From assembly GCA_026708265.1 (NCBI GenBank), contig JAPOVI010000327.1, positions 1-42,114 of the forward strand: 42,114 bases of DNA, given 5' to 3'. The DNA comes from Acidobacteriota bacterium (lineage in GTDB: Bacteria; Acidobacteriota; Vicinamibacteria; Vicinamibacterales; UBA8438). Within the stretch, counting starts at the first letter, position 1, and every line of letters starts with the position of its first letter. The position numbers and the translations under genes are program-made. Below, piece after piece: positions 34,542-42,114 of this stretch. The notes under the pieces were generated by a model. The model saw nothing but the letters and a program-made list of their open reading frames with translations. It had not been told where the DNA came from and did not search any database.

Positions 34542-34877
34542 ATGTCCCGCACCGACCTCATGCGCGGCACGCTCGATCTGCTGATCCTGCGCGCGCTCAT
34601 CACGGGACCCAATCACGGCCTCGGCATCGCGCGCCGGGTCGAGCAGATGACCCAGGGGGCGTTCCGCGTCAACCCCGGCTCGCTGTTCCCCGCCCTGCAC
34701 CGGCTCGCGCAGAAGGGCTGGCTGACCGCGGCGTGGGGCCGTTCCGAGACCAATCGGAAGGCGAAGTTCTACGAGCTGACCGCCGCCGGGCGACGGCACG
34801 CCGAGGCGGAGACTCGCAACTGGAGGCGTGTCTCGCTCGCCATCGAGCTGGCGCTCCGCGACGTAGAGGAAGCGTGA
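34542..34877 (+). CDS. PadR-family transcriptional regulator
   Basis: A 111-residue winged-helix regulator with the PadR pattern: RGTLDLLILRALITGPNHG, then QGAFRVNPGSLFPALHRLAQKG in the recognition region and KFYELTAAGRRH in the wing, with a short C-terminal helix for dimerisation. In acidobacteria such regulators commonly stand before ADOP permeases. The ATG at 34542 follows AGGAG by 6-7 bases, and its stop overlaps the ADOP 3 start (TGATG), so the two are co-translated. It probably represses its own promoter and is relieved by an unknown small molecule. Confidence 0.95.
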   Translation: MSRTDLMRGTLDLLILRALITGPNHGLGIARRVEQMTQGAFRVNPGSLFPALHRLAQKGWLTAAWGRSETNRKAKFYELTAAGRRHAEAETRNWRRVSLAIELALRDVEEA

Positions 34878-37594
34878 TGTCCGGCCCCGCGAGTCGGCCT
34901 GCCGCGGGAGCCGTCGCAAGTCGGCTGCGGGACTTCGCGGTTCGCCTGGTGAATCTCTTCCGCCGGGAACGTCTCGAACGGGAGCTCGACGCGGAGCTGG
35001 AGGTCTACCTGGCGCTGGACGTCCAGGAGCGCGTGCGCCGGGGCATGACTCCGCGGGAAGCGCGCCGCACCGCGCTCGTGCGCCTGGGGGGCATGGAGAT
35101 GGTCAAGGAACTGTGTCGGGACGTGCATCGGTTCCGGGCCGCCGACCTCGGCCGGGATGTGCGGGGCGGCGTCCGATCGCTCGTCCGGCGTCCCGCGTTC
35201 ACCGCGGTCGCGGTGCTCTCGCTCGCGGTCGGCATCGGAGCCAACACCGCCATCTTCAGCCTGGTCAACGCCGTCATCCTCCGCGACACGCCGGTCGAGC
35301 GGCCGGAGGAGGTCGTCAACGTCTATCTCCACCAGGCGTCGTTCGCCCACGGTCCGCTCTCCTATCCCAGCTTCGAGGACGTCCGCGAAGGCACCTCGGA
35401 AGTGTTCAGCCACGTCGCGGCCGCGCAGCTCGTCCCGGCGCAGCTCGACCGCGCGGGCGGGGGCGTGGAGATGGTCCTCGCCGAGGCCGTCACCGGCGAC
35501 TACCTCCCCATGCTGGGGATCGAGCCCGCGCTCGGGCGCACCCTGCTGCCGAGCGACGACGTCTCTCGCGGCGGGCATCCGGTGGCGATGCTGGATTACC
35601 AGTACTGGCAGAGCGCCTTCGGCGGCGACCCGGGCGCTGTCGGACGCGAGATGCGCATTGCCGGCCGGGCGTACACGGTGGTCGGGGTGGGTCCGCCCGA
35701 CTTCACGGGCACGATGCGCGGCCTCGCACCGGCGTTCTATGTGCCGTCCATGATGGCGGAGGAGCTTCTCGGCGCCCGCCTGTTCGACGCGAGGGGCGGC
35801 CAGGTGCTGTTCGTCAAGGCGCGGCTGCGGCCGGGGGCAACGCTGCCGCAGGCCGAGGCCGCCGTCGGGGCGGTGGCCGCACAGCTCACGCGGGACCGCA
35901 TCGAGAACTGGGACCCGACCGGGCAGTTCGCGGTCCTGCCGCTCACCGACGTGCTGCTCTTCCCGCCGATCGACGTCTTCATCCGGCCCGCGGCGGGACT
36001 GCTGATGGCGGTCGTGGCGCTGGTCCTGCTGCTGGCGTGCACCAACCTCGCCAGCTTCCTGCTCGCGCGGGCGCTCGACCGGCGCAAGGAGGTCGCCGTG
36101 CGTCTGGCGCTCGGCGCGTCGCGCGGATCCCTGGTGCGGCGGCTGCTGACCGAGACCACGCTGCTGAGCCTGCTGGCCGGGGCCGCGGGCACGGGGCTCG
36201 CGGTCTGGCTGCTCCACCTGCTGGCCACGGCGGACCTCCCGCTGCCGATCCCCGTCGCGCTCGATCTCCGTCTCGACCGGAACGTCCTCGCGTTCACGCT
36301 TGGCGTCTCGGTCGTGGCCGGAACCCTGCTGGGCCTGGTGCCGGCGCTACAGAGCACCCGGCCGGACGTCTCCGGCACCCTCCGGAGCGAGAGCTCGGGC
36401 GGGGGGCAGCCCGGCCAGCTCCGGTGGCGCAACGTACTGGTCGTCGCACAGCTCACGATCTCGCTCGTGCTGCTCATCGGAGCGGGCCTCTTCCTGCGCA
36501 GCTTCCAGCAGGTGCAGTCGGTCGACCCCGGCTTCGGACGCGAGCCGAGCGCCATCCTCACCTTCCTGACCCCGGCCACCCGGTTCACACCCGACGAGGC
36601 GCGCGTCTACACGCGGCGCCTGCTCGACCGCTTCCGCGAGCTGCCGGGCGTCGACGCGGTCGGCGCCATCAGCCGCCTCCACCTGGACCCGCTCACCCAG
36701 AGCACGAGCGACTTCAACGTCGCCGGCGTCGAACCGCCGACCGATCACGGCGCCTTCCACGCGGACCAGGCCCAGGTCGACCTCGGGTTCTTCGAGGCGG
36801 CCGGCATCGAGATCGTCCGCGGCCGCAACTTCAGCGACGCCGACCGGCCGGACACGCAACCTGTCGTGATCATCAGCGAAGCCATGGCCAGGCGCTTCTG
36901 GGAGGACGGCGACGCCGTCGGCCGGCTGGTGCGGCCGCGCGACGACGAGAGCTCGCCCTGGCTGGTCGTCGGCGTCGCCAGCGACGCCAAGGTGCGGACG
37001 CTCGGCGAGGCGCCGCGCAACATGATCTACCTCCCCTACTCGCAGCGGCTCACGCGGTCGCTGACGGTCGTGGCCCGGACGTCGCTGGACCCCCAGCAGA
37101 CAGCGCTCGCGCTCCTGACGGCCGGGCGCGAGGTCGACCCCGACCTGTGGGTCCTCGCGTCGAAGACGATGGACCGCCACCTCGCGGTGATGCGCTTGCC
37201 GCAACAGCTCTCCGCGTTCGTCCTGTCCGCCTTCGGGGTGCTGGCGCTCACGCTCGCTGCGGTCGGCCTCTACGGCGTGGTCAGCTACGCCGTCTCCCAG
37301 CGCACGCGCGAGGTCGGCATCCGCATGGCGCTCGGCGCCGACGGAGCGCGCGTCGTGCGGCTGCTCGTCGCGGGCGGCCTCAGGCTGGTGGTCATCGGCG
37401 GCGCGCTCGGGCTGGCCCTCGCCGTCGTTGCCGCGCGCCTCCTGGGCGGGCTGCTGTTCGAGGTCGACACGCTCGACCCGCTGACGTTCGTCGGCGTGCC
37501 GCTCGTCCTCGCCGCCGCAGCCCTCGTCGCCGCCTGGCTGCCGGCCCGCCGCGCCAGCCGCGTCCATCCGGTCACCGCGCTCCGGACCGACTGA
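34877..37594 (+). CDS. ADOP-family ABC permease, copy 3, with N-terminal prefix
   Basis: A 905-residue ADOP permease, about 83 residues longer than copies 1 and 2 because of a cytoplasmic prefix (FRRERLERELDAELEVYLAL through GMTPREARRTALVRLGG), a domain typical of PadR-linked ADOP proteins. The rest follows the double MacB/FtsX plan: entry helix near 105-130, periplasmic domain, FtsX block, second entry helix, periplasmic domain and final FtsX block. Start is fixed by the TGATG overlap with padR and a GAGGAA site. It is diverged from the other copies also inside the stretch where those two are identical. Confidence 0.95.
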   Translation: MSGPASRPAAGAVASRLRDFAVRLVNLFRRERLERELDAELEVYLALDVQERVRRGMTPREARRTALVRLGGMEMVKELCRDVHRFRAADLGRDVRGGVRSLVRRPAFTAVAVLSLAVGIGANTAIFSLVNAVILRDTPVERPEEVVNVYLHQASFAHGPLSYPSFEDVREGTSEVFSHVAAAQLVPAQLDRAGGGVEMVLAEAVTGDYLPMLGIEPALGRTLLPSDDVSRGGHPVAMLDYQYWQSAFGGDPGAVGREMRIAGRAYTVVGVGPPDFTGTMRGLAPAFYVPSMMAEELLGARLFDARGGQVLFVKARLRPGATLPQAEAAVGAVAAQLTRDRIENWDPTGQFAVLPLTDVLLFPPIDVFIRPAAGLLMAVVALVLLLACTNLASFLLARALDRRKEVAVRLALGASRGSLVRRLLTETTLLSLLAGAAGTGLAVWLLHLLATADLPLPIPVALDLRLDRNVLAFTLGVSVVAGTLLGLVPALQSTRPDVSGTLRSESSGGGQPGQLRWRNVLVVAQLTISLVLLIGAGLFLRSFQQVQSVDPGFGREPSAILTFLTPATRFTPDEARVYTRRLLDRFRELPGVDAVGAISRLHLDPLTQSTSDFNVAGVEPPTDHGAFHADQAQVDLGFFEAAGIEIVRGRNFSDADRPDTQPVVIISEAMARRFWEDGDAVGRLVRPRDDESSPWLVVGVASDAKVRTLGEAPRNMIYLPYSQRLTRSLTVVARTSLDPQQTALALLTAGREVDPDLWVLASKTMDRHLAVMRLPQQLSAFVLSAFGVLALTLAAVGLYGVVSYAVSQRTREVGIRMALGADGARVVRLLVAGGLRLVVIGGALGLALAVVAARLLGGLLFEVDTLDPLTFVGVPLVLAAAALVAAWLPARRASRVHPVTALRTD

Positions 37595-37625
37595 CGGCCT
37601 GCGTCGAACGCCACGGCCTCGGTCT

Positions 37626-38720
37626 TCAGGACCGGAACTGCGACCGCACGCGATTCCCGGCGCGGAGGAGCACGCCGGTGCCAGCTTGACCGTCAACGAG
37701 CAGATGCGAGAAACGCACCGGCAGACCCATGCCGCGGAACAAGTCGGCCGAGTCCTGCAGGTGAAAGTGCAGGTGCGGTTCGGTGCTGTGGCCCGTGTGG
37801 CCGCAGAGGCCGAGGACCTGGCCGCGCTCTACACGGTCGCCGGGCGTGACGGCGATACTGCCGCGGACGAGGTGAGCGTACAACGCGAACTCCCCCTCGG
37901 CATGCTTGACGAGCACGTGATTGCCGACGAAGCTGCTGGCCGTGAAGTCGCAGAGGCCCCAACCGAGGAACGCTTGGCGAACCCGACCCTCCACGGCGAC
38001 CACGGACCCATCCGCCGCCGCGTGGATCTCACGGCCGTAGCAGAGGTACTCGTCCGCTTTCGTCCCCCTGCCGGTGTGGGTCCGAAAGAAGTCGTTCACC
38101 TGCACGAAGTCGAGCGCGAAACGCTGTCCCAGGATGTCCCACGAGTGGGAGGTCTTCGGCGTGGCGCCGCCGCTGGCTACGAACCATTCGCCGTCAAACG
38201 GCAGGGTGTAGGTGACCCGCGTCCTGTAACCTCGACCGTCGTCGCCACTGCGCTTCTCACGTCCGACCAAGTCTGCGTTGCCAATTACTTGTTGAACCAG
38301 TTCGACGAGCTGGAACGGGTTGAGGAGACACAGCAGCTGGGACGAGTAGAACGTCGCCATCAGGCCGTAGGGTCCGAAGCGGCCGATGGGGCCAGCTATG
38401 GGGAGCAGCCCCGGAAACACCAGGTCCGGTTCGTCGTCTCGTCCAGGCACCAATACCGACGTCCGCCGCTGCACCGAGCGGATCGCCGCCGAGATCAGGA
38501 TGTACATGACGGCGTAGATCGGGACGATCGAGAATCGCGGCAGCGAAGGAAGGAACAGCTCGAGGACCGTGACCACGACGATGGTCAGGCCGAACGCAGC
38601 GATGATGGACATCGCCCAGTCCACCACCGCGACCGCGGCCACTGGAAGACGGGCATGGAACCGCCAGCGAGCGATGCCCAACCCGAATGCGATCACGGCA
38701 AGCGCGACCAGATCGTTCAT
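37626..38720 (-). CDS. Membrane-anchored M23-family peptidase, copy 1
   Basis: A 364-residue protein with three or four hydrophobic helices in the first 145 residues and a C-terminal LytM/M23 domain. The zinc ligands fit: H192 and D204 in SHSWDILGQRFALDF, and the HxH in EPHLHFHL (H316, H318), with H283 in YAHL as the catalytic histidine. Such enzymes cut peptide cross-links in peptidoglycan or bacteriocin-like substrates. The ATG at 38720 was chosen for the membrane start MNDLVALAVIAFG; an ATG at 38753 with GAGGGG close upstream is an alternative. A paralogue lies just upstream on the same strand, and the gene converges on ADOP 3. Confidence 0.85.
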   Translation of the reverse strand: MNDLVALAVIAFGLGIARWRFHARLPVAAVAVVDWAMSIIAAFGLTIVVVTVLELFLPSLPRFSIVPIYAVMYILISAAIRSVQRRTSVLVPGRDDEPDLVFPGLLPIAGPIGRFGPYGLMATFYSSQLLCLLNPFQLVELVQQVIGNADLVGREKRSGDDGRGYRTRVTYTLPFDGEWFVASGGATPKTSHSWDILGQRFALDFVQVNDFFRTHTGRGTKADEYLCYGREIHAAADGSVVAVEGRVRQAFLGWGLCDFTASSFVGNHVLVKHAEGEFALYAHLVRGSIAVTPGDRVERGQVLGLCGHTGHSTEPHLHFHLQDSADLFRGMGLPVRFSHLLVDGQAGTGVLLRAGNRVRSQFRS

Positions 38721-38950
38721 CGCTGAAGCTGGCCGCGACTTTGCGGCCGCCATCGCCCCTCGTCCAGCCACCAGCCGACCGAGGTTCCCCGGTTTGTCCG
38801 AGTGACCCTACTCGAGAAGCCTCGCGAGGTCGCGCCCCGCTCACGAAGTCCGGTCCACCTGGCCTGGTGCATTCAGTGGTCGCAGGACGTCCAGGGCTAC
38901 GGCAGCTCACGCTTGCCCTGACAGCCCACGGCATTCGCGAACACCTACCG

Positions 38951-39979
38951 TCAACGGACCGGTGCACCAACGCGGTCATTGCGGGACAGGACGTGGCCGG
39001 CGGTGTCGAGTGCGAAGGGCACCGAGCGGTTGTCGGGATGCCACAGGTCGAGATGGGTCTGCACTTGGAGATGAAGGTGCGGCATGGTCGTGTTCCCCGA
39101 GTTGCCGACGAGAGCCAGCGGGTCGCCCTTCCGAACCCGGTCGCCTTCGCTGACCCGGAGCGTCCCGTGCCGGAGGTGCGCCAGGACGACGAACAGGCCG
39201 GTGTCGAGCTCGATGACGATGACGTTCCCCGCGGCGTCCGCGGCTTCGGTCACGAAGTTGGCGCCCTCCGCATCGTCCATGTCGTCGCGTGCGACCACCA
39301 CCCTGCCGTCCACCGGAGACCGGAGCGGCTGCTCCCAGCTGTTGACCGCCGCGTTGCCCGTCCCGTCGCCGAAGATGCGCCCGTTCTCCAATCGGACGAG
39401 ATCGACGGCAAACCGCTGGTTGTAGGCGGCGAGATGGTGGTTCTGAAGGGGGCTCGGACCTCCCTGCAGGACGAGCCACTCTCCCTCGAACGGCGGGGCC
39501 ATGTGCACGGTGGCCGCGGAGACTCCGATGAACGCACGACCGAGATCGAGTGCCAGCACCAAAGCCCCTGCCACCATGACGAGGGTGGGCCCGGTGCTGG
39601 TCCGGTGCGTGAGGAACGAGGCCGCAATTCGCAGCACGCAGGCCCCGGCCAGCGCGACGATCAGGGGCGTCATCTCTGCCGACCGGGGAAACACGGCCAG
39701 GCACGCGGCCGAGGCCGCCGCCCAGAAGCTCGCGCGGCCCGCCGCCTGGAGAAGCCGCGACCGACCGTCGCGCGCACGGAGTCCCCGCCACGGCCCCAGG
39801 TGAAGACGCCCCTTGGACGCCAGCCAGACGCGGCTCACGACCGCCCAACCGCACCCGAGCAGCAGCACGACCGCCAACGCCTGGTGGCTGTACAGACCGA
39901 CGAGACGCAGGGAGAGCAGGCCCACGACGCCCAGCAGCGTGAGCAGGGTCGTGAGGATCGCGTAGGCGCCGAGGTTCAT
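38951..39979 (-). CDS. Membrane-anchored M23-family peptidase, copy 2
   Basis: A 342-residue paralogue of the next gene with four N-terminal hydrophobic segments (about 7-26, 34-50, 84-98 and 104-150) and a C-terminal M23 domain. Ligands are H181/H182 and D193 in HHLAAYNQRFAVDLV and the HxH of MPHLHLQV (H301, H303), with H268 in LAHLRHG. SPVDGRVVVA and VGNSGNT are typical M23 turns. ATG at 39979 was chosen; the codon just before is TTG in frame. The two copies are separated by 230 bases and differ a lot outside the motifs, so the duplication is old. Both could act in cell-wall remodelling. Confidence 0.87.
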   Translation of the reverse strand: MNLGAYAILTTLLTLLGVVGLLSLRLVGLYSHQALAVVLLLGCGWAVVSRVWLASKGRLHLGPWRGLRARDGRSRLLQAAGRASFWAAASAACLAVFPRSAEMTPLIVALAGACVLRIAASFLTHRTSTGPTLVMVAGALVLALDLGRAFIGVSAATVHMAPPFEGEWLVLQGGPSPLQNHHLAAYNQRFAVDLVRLENGRIFGDGTGNAAVNSWEQPLRSPVDGRVVVARDDMDDAEGANFVTEAADAAGNVIVIELDTGLFVVLAHLRHGTLRVSEGDRVRKGDPLALVGNSGNTTMPHLHLQVQTHLDLWHPDNRSVPFALDTAGHVLSRNDRVGAPVR

Positions 39980-40009
39980 CAACGGATCATAAGTGAACCA
40001 CTCGGACCG

Positions 40010-40405
40010 TCACGGTTGCGGTTTCTCCTCCTGGATCTGGATCAGGTTGCCGCACGAATCGTCGAATACCGCGGCAATGACGGTCCCGAGGTCTGTCGGC
40101 GGCTGTACGAATCGCACGCCCCTTGCCGTGAGGCGCTCGTGCTCGGCCTTGACGTCGTCGACCGCGAAGGCGGTCCAGGGGATACCGTCCTCGACGAGCG
40201 CCTTCTTGAACGGACGCGCCGCGGGATGGGCATCAGGCTCGAGCGCCAGCTCTGCCCCCTTCGGAGCTTCCTCGGATACGACGGTGATCCAGGCATGCTC
40301 GCCCAGGGGAATGTTGTGCTTCAACTGGAAGCCGAGCGTTTCCGTGTAGAAGCGAAGTGCCTTCTGCTGGTCGTCCACCATGACGCTGGCCCCGATGATT
40401 CTCAT
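40010..40405 (-). CDS. VOC-family (glyoxalase/bleomycin-resistance-like) protein, copy 2
   Basis: A 131-residue paralogue of the protein at 22586-22981, of equal length and nearly the same sequence (VMVDDQQKALRFYTETLGF near the start, FDDSCGNLIQIQEEKPQP at the end). Its ATG overlaps the TGA of the ArsR gene (ATGA), so translation is coupled. Differences are concentrated in the loop around residues 45-60, which might tune ligand binding. Confidence 0.88.
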   Translation of the reverse strand: MRIIGASVMVDDQQKALRFYTETLGFQLKHNIPLGEHAWITVVSEEAPKGAELALEPDAHPAARPFKKALVEDGIPWTAFAVDDVKAEHERLTARGVRFVQPPTDLGTVIAAVFDDSCGNLIQIQEEKPQP

Positions 40406-40692
40406 CCTTCAAGTGTCCTTTCATCCGTCGAGATCGGCCAACGCTCCGCGATGGCCTTCAGCGGGCCGCCCACGAACCAATGGAGCTTCGACCTCCCCTC
40501 GCGCCTCGTGCGAATCAGCCCGGCGGCCTCCAGGACGTCCAGGTGCTGCGTGATCGCCTGCCGCGAGGAGTCGATGCCGTGCTTCATGGTCAGGCGTCCG
40601 CAGATCTCGAAGAGCGATTGCCCTGACCGATCGACGAGCTCATCCAGGATGGCTCGCCTCGTCGGGTCAGCGATTGCGCGATACACGTCCAT
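40402..40692 (-). CDS. ArsR-family transcriptional regulator, copy 2
   Basis: A 96-residue winged-helix regulator almost identical to the protein at 22988-23269 (MDVYRAIADPTRRAILDEL; recognition helix SSRQAITQHLDVLEAAGLI; wing TRREGRSKLHWFV). It too has only one cysteine in the metal-site helix (FEICGRL). Three residues are added at the C-terminus, which creates the overlap with the VOC gene. The recognition helices differ at one or two positions while the operators are the same, so the two repressors probably bind each other's promoters. Confidence 0.9.
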   Translation of the reverse strand: MDVYRAIADPTRRAILDELVDRSGQSLFEICGRLTMKHGIDSSRQAITQHLDVLEAAGLIRTRREGRSKLHWFVGGPLKAIAERWPISTDERTLEG

Positions 40693-40709
40693 AGGCGGCT
40701 GGTCTCAGG

Positions 40710-40764
40710 CAAGCGTTCGCTTGCCTGGCCGGCGATGATACGCAAGTGCATGCTTGCGTGTCAA
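40710..40764 (-). promoter_or_regulatory. Second ArsR promoter with two palindromic operators
   Basis: Minus-strand TTGACA (40759-40764) and TATCAT (40735-40740) are 18 bases apart; palindromes at 40740-40759 and 40710-40723 are identical to those of copy 1, at the same distances. The sequence between the palindromes is partly different, which points to selection on the operators. Confidence 0.8.
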
Positions 40765-40827
40765 CTGCCCGGGAGCGACCTCACCGATCCGACAACCCTC
40801 TCGCCGCCCTTCACGGCAGCGACCGAC

Positions 40828-40930
40828 ATGGTGCCTTCGGACGGGCCGATCTTCGAGTTCGCCTGCCACGAGGGCAACTACGGGCTGGCCAGCATGCTGG
40901 CCGGGCGCCCGCGCCGAGGAACGCGAGGCC
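40828..40930 (+). pseudogene. C-terminal scrap of a secreted acidobacterial protein family
   Basis: The frame MVPSDGPIFEFACHEGNYG through LASMLAG, followed after a one-base insertion by ARAEEREAR, resembles the end of a family of acidobacterial proteins that finish ...YEYACHEGNY...LxGARAEE. I recognise the pattern only from memory, and its function is unknown. The rest of the gene is absent. Confidence 0.45.
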
Positions 40931-40954
40931 CGCCGATGTTACAGTGATTACATC

Positions 40955-41212
40955 ATGGTGCGTACACAGATACAGGTAACCGAAGCTCAGCACCGGCGGT
41001 TGACACGCTACGCGGCGCGTTTGGGCATCTCGCTGGCGGAAGCGGTGCGGCGCTGTGTCGACGCGCAGCTCGATCAGGACGACACGCATCCGTCGCGCCA
41101 GGAGCGGCTTCGCGCCGCGCTTGCCGTCTGCGGAAAATACCGCGACTCGAGTGGCGAGACCCGCGTGGCTCGGGAGCACGATCGGCACTTGGACGCGGCG
41201 TACGGCACATGA
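40955..41212 (+). CDS. Ribbon-helix-helix antitoxin (VapB/CopG-like)
   Basis: An 85-residue protein with an N-terminal ribbon-helix-helix DNA-binding unit (MVRTQIQVTEAQHRRLTRYA, then GISLAEAVRRCVD) and a charged, flexible C-terminus that should wrap the toxin. The ATG at 40955 follows an AT-richer stretch with an imperfect palindrome, TGTTACAGTGATTACA, a possible operator for self-repression. Its stop overlaps the PIN gene start by four bases (ATGA), the usual toxin-antitoxin coupling. Confidence 0.9.
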   Translation: MVRTQIQVTEAQHRRLTRYAARLGISLAEAVRRCVDAQLDQDDTHPSRQERLRAALAVCGKYRDSSGETRVAREHDRHLDAAYGT

Positions 41213-41619
41213 GCGTCTTCGCTGACACGTCCGGCCTGTATGCCCTGCTCGTTGGCTCCGAAGATGGCCATGCCGGCGTGGTGCGCGCGTTCCGGGCCGT
41301 TGTTTCGCAGCAGCGTCCGCTCCGGACGACGTCGTATGTCGTGGTCGAGACGGTCGCTCTGCTGCAGCACCGCGTTGGACTGGAAGCGGTGCGCGACCTC
41401 GACGACCATGTGTACCCGTTGCTGTCCGTGGAGTGGGTGTCCGACGAGTTGCACCGCCGCGGCATGCGGCGCCTGTCGCGGGCAAACCGCCGCCGCCTGA
41501 GTCTCGTCGACTGTGTGAGCCTGGAGTTCATGCGCCAGCACGCGATAGAGGACGTGCTGGGGCTGGACCAGCACTTCGAGGAAGCCGGCTTCACACTGCT
41601 CCCTGCGGCGGCCGACTGA
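41209..41619 (+). CDS. PIN-domain ribonuclease toxin (VapC-like)
   Basis: A 136-residue PIN nuclease. The acidic, metal-binding residues are D6 in FADTSGLYALL, E47 in VVVETVALL, D101 in LSLVDCVSLEF and D120 in VLGLDQHF, so the active site looks intact. VapC toxins cut tRNA or rRNA and stop growth when the antitoxin is lost. It is the second gene of the pair and ends 208 bases before the tatC fragment. It is not closely related to the PIN scrap at 25472-25594. Confidence 0.92.
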   Translation: MSVFADTSGLYALLVGSEDGHAGVVRAFRAVVSQQRPLRTTSYVVVETVALLQHRVGLEAVRDLDDHVYPLLSVEWVSDELHRRGMRRLSRANRRRLSLVDCVSLEFMRQHAIEDVLGLDQHFEEAGFTLLPAAAD

Positions 41620-41827
41620 GGGATTCACGGCTCGATCCTCTGCGCGGCGCGCTGAGACACCAGCCGTGGACATTCCTCTCTGGGCGTGATGTCTCCGCGA
41701 CGCGACTACAAGGATGAACTGGCCGAGGTCCGGCGGGCGGCGTCGGGGGTAGCCCACCCCGGGGACGGCGGCCCGGCATCCACGCTGCCCGCGCGCGACG
41801 GCACGGCTTCTTCGGTGCCGCCCCGGG

Positions 41828-42114
41828 TTACGCGTCAGCCGCGTCCCGCTTCCCGCATGCCCAGGCGATGCCGATGCTCAGGACATAGAGAGCAAGCATC
41901 GGTCCCGCCACCAGGGTCATGACGACCGCGTCCGGCGTCGGCGTCACCACGGCCGCGAGCACGAAACAGAGGAGGAACGCGTACTTGAAGTTGCGGGCGA
42001 GAAAGCGGTGGGATACGACGCCCATCCGGGCCAGGAAGAAGACCACCGTGGGAAGCTGGAAGGCGACGGCACAGGCAAGGACCAGTCGACCGTAGAGCGC
42101 CAACGCGTCCCGGG
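41828..42114 (-). CDS. tatC: Sec-independent protein translocase TatC (C-terminal part)
   Basis: The last 95 or so residues of TatC, the twin-arginine signal receptor in the inner membrane; the gene runs off the right edge. Conserved elements are FQLPTVVFFLARMGVVS (helix 4 region), the cytoplasmic loop and AAVVTPTPDAVVMTLVAGPML with the TP.PD motif between helices 5 and 6, then the final helix YVLSIGIAWA and a short charged tail. Partner tatA/B genes would lie outside the window. Confidence 0.9.
   Translation of the reverse strand, partial: RDALALYGRLVLACAVAFQLPTVVFFLARMGVVSHRFLARNFKYAFLLCFVLAAVVTPTPDAVVMTLVAGPMLALYVLSIGIAWACGKRDAADA

Noticed and set aside
1..42114. CRISPR arrays, rRNA or tRNA genes
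   Set aside because: No regularly spaced direct repeats, and no rRNA-like or convincing tRNA-like sequence were seen in reading the window.

Overview
The window looks like a chromosomal segment of a high-GC Acidobacteriota bacterium, possibly Vicinamibacteria-like. The main taxonomic clue is three large ADOP-type permeases (acidobacterial duplicated orphan permeases), one with its usual PadR regulator. Other genes fit this: a secreted PQQ-type dehydrogenase, ArsR/VOC pairs, a VapBC pair and Uma2.

Layout. 1-858: no recognisable gene; the left edge may carry an insertion-sequence end. 859-5623: a PQQ-type dehydrogenase (minus) divergent from ADOP 1. 5680-21480: the most interesting part, an NHLP (nitrile-hydratase-like leader peptide) RiPP locus built as two convergent operons. 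The plus operon encodes a fatty-acid desaturase, an RND permease, an HlyD-like adaptor, a C39-peptidase ABC exporter and a second NHLP-type ABC exporter. The minus operon encodes an 88-residue NHLP precursor ending in Gly-Gly plus the hexapeptide HWCSPV, an unrecognised 348-residue protein, two CaiB/BaiF CoA-transferases and a cytokinin-dehydrogenase-like FAD oxidase. The operons share a 30-base upstream motif with 20 matching positions. No YcaO, LanM, radical SAM or other usual RiPP-modifying enzyme is present.

21.7-32.7 kb: pdxJ, an ArsR/VOC cassette, a collapsed ABC-ATPase/ADOP remnant, a secreted HEMIH metallopeptidase, further gene scrap, an AAA-ATPase/TOPRIM (DUF4435-like) fusion that may be a defence protein, and an ABC ATPase plus membrane protein followed by ADOP 2. 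ADOP 1 and ADOP 2 share 392 consecutive identical bases inside otherwise diverged genes, which suggests gene conversion.

32.7-42.1 kb: aldo/keto reductase, Uma2 nuclease, PadR-ADOP 3, two membrane-anchored M23 peptidase paralogues, a second copy of the ArsR/VOC cassette with the same promoter/operator, a VapBC-type toxin-antitoxin pair, and the C-terminal part of tatC at the right edge.

Working model for the RiPP locus (inference): the precursor is made in the minus operon, its short core is modified by the CoA-transferases, FAD oxidase and unknown protein (possibly with lipid from the desaturase), the C39 exporter cuts after Gly-Gly, and the HlyD/ABC/RND components move the product out. The many gene scraps, duplicated cassettes and converted tracts show a segment shaped by repeated duplication and deletion.
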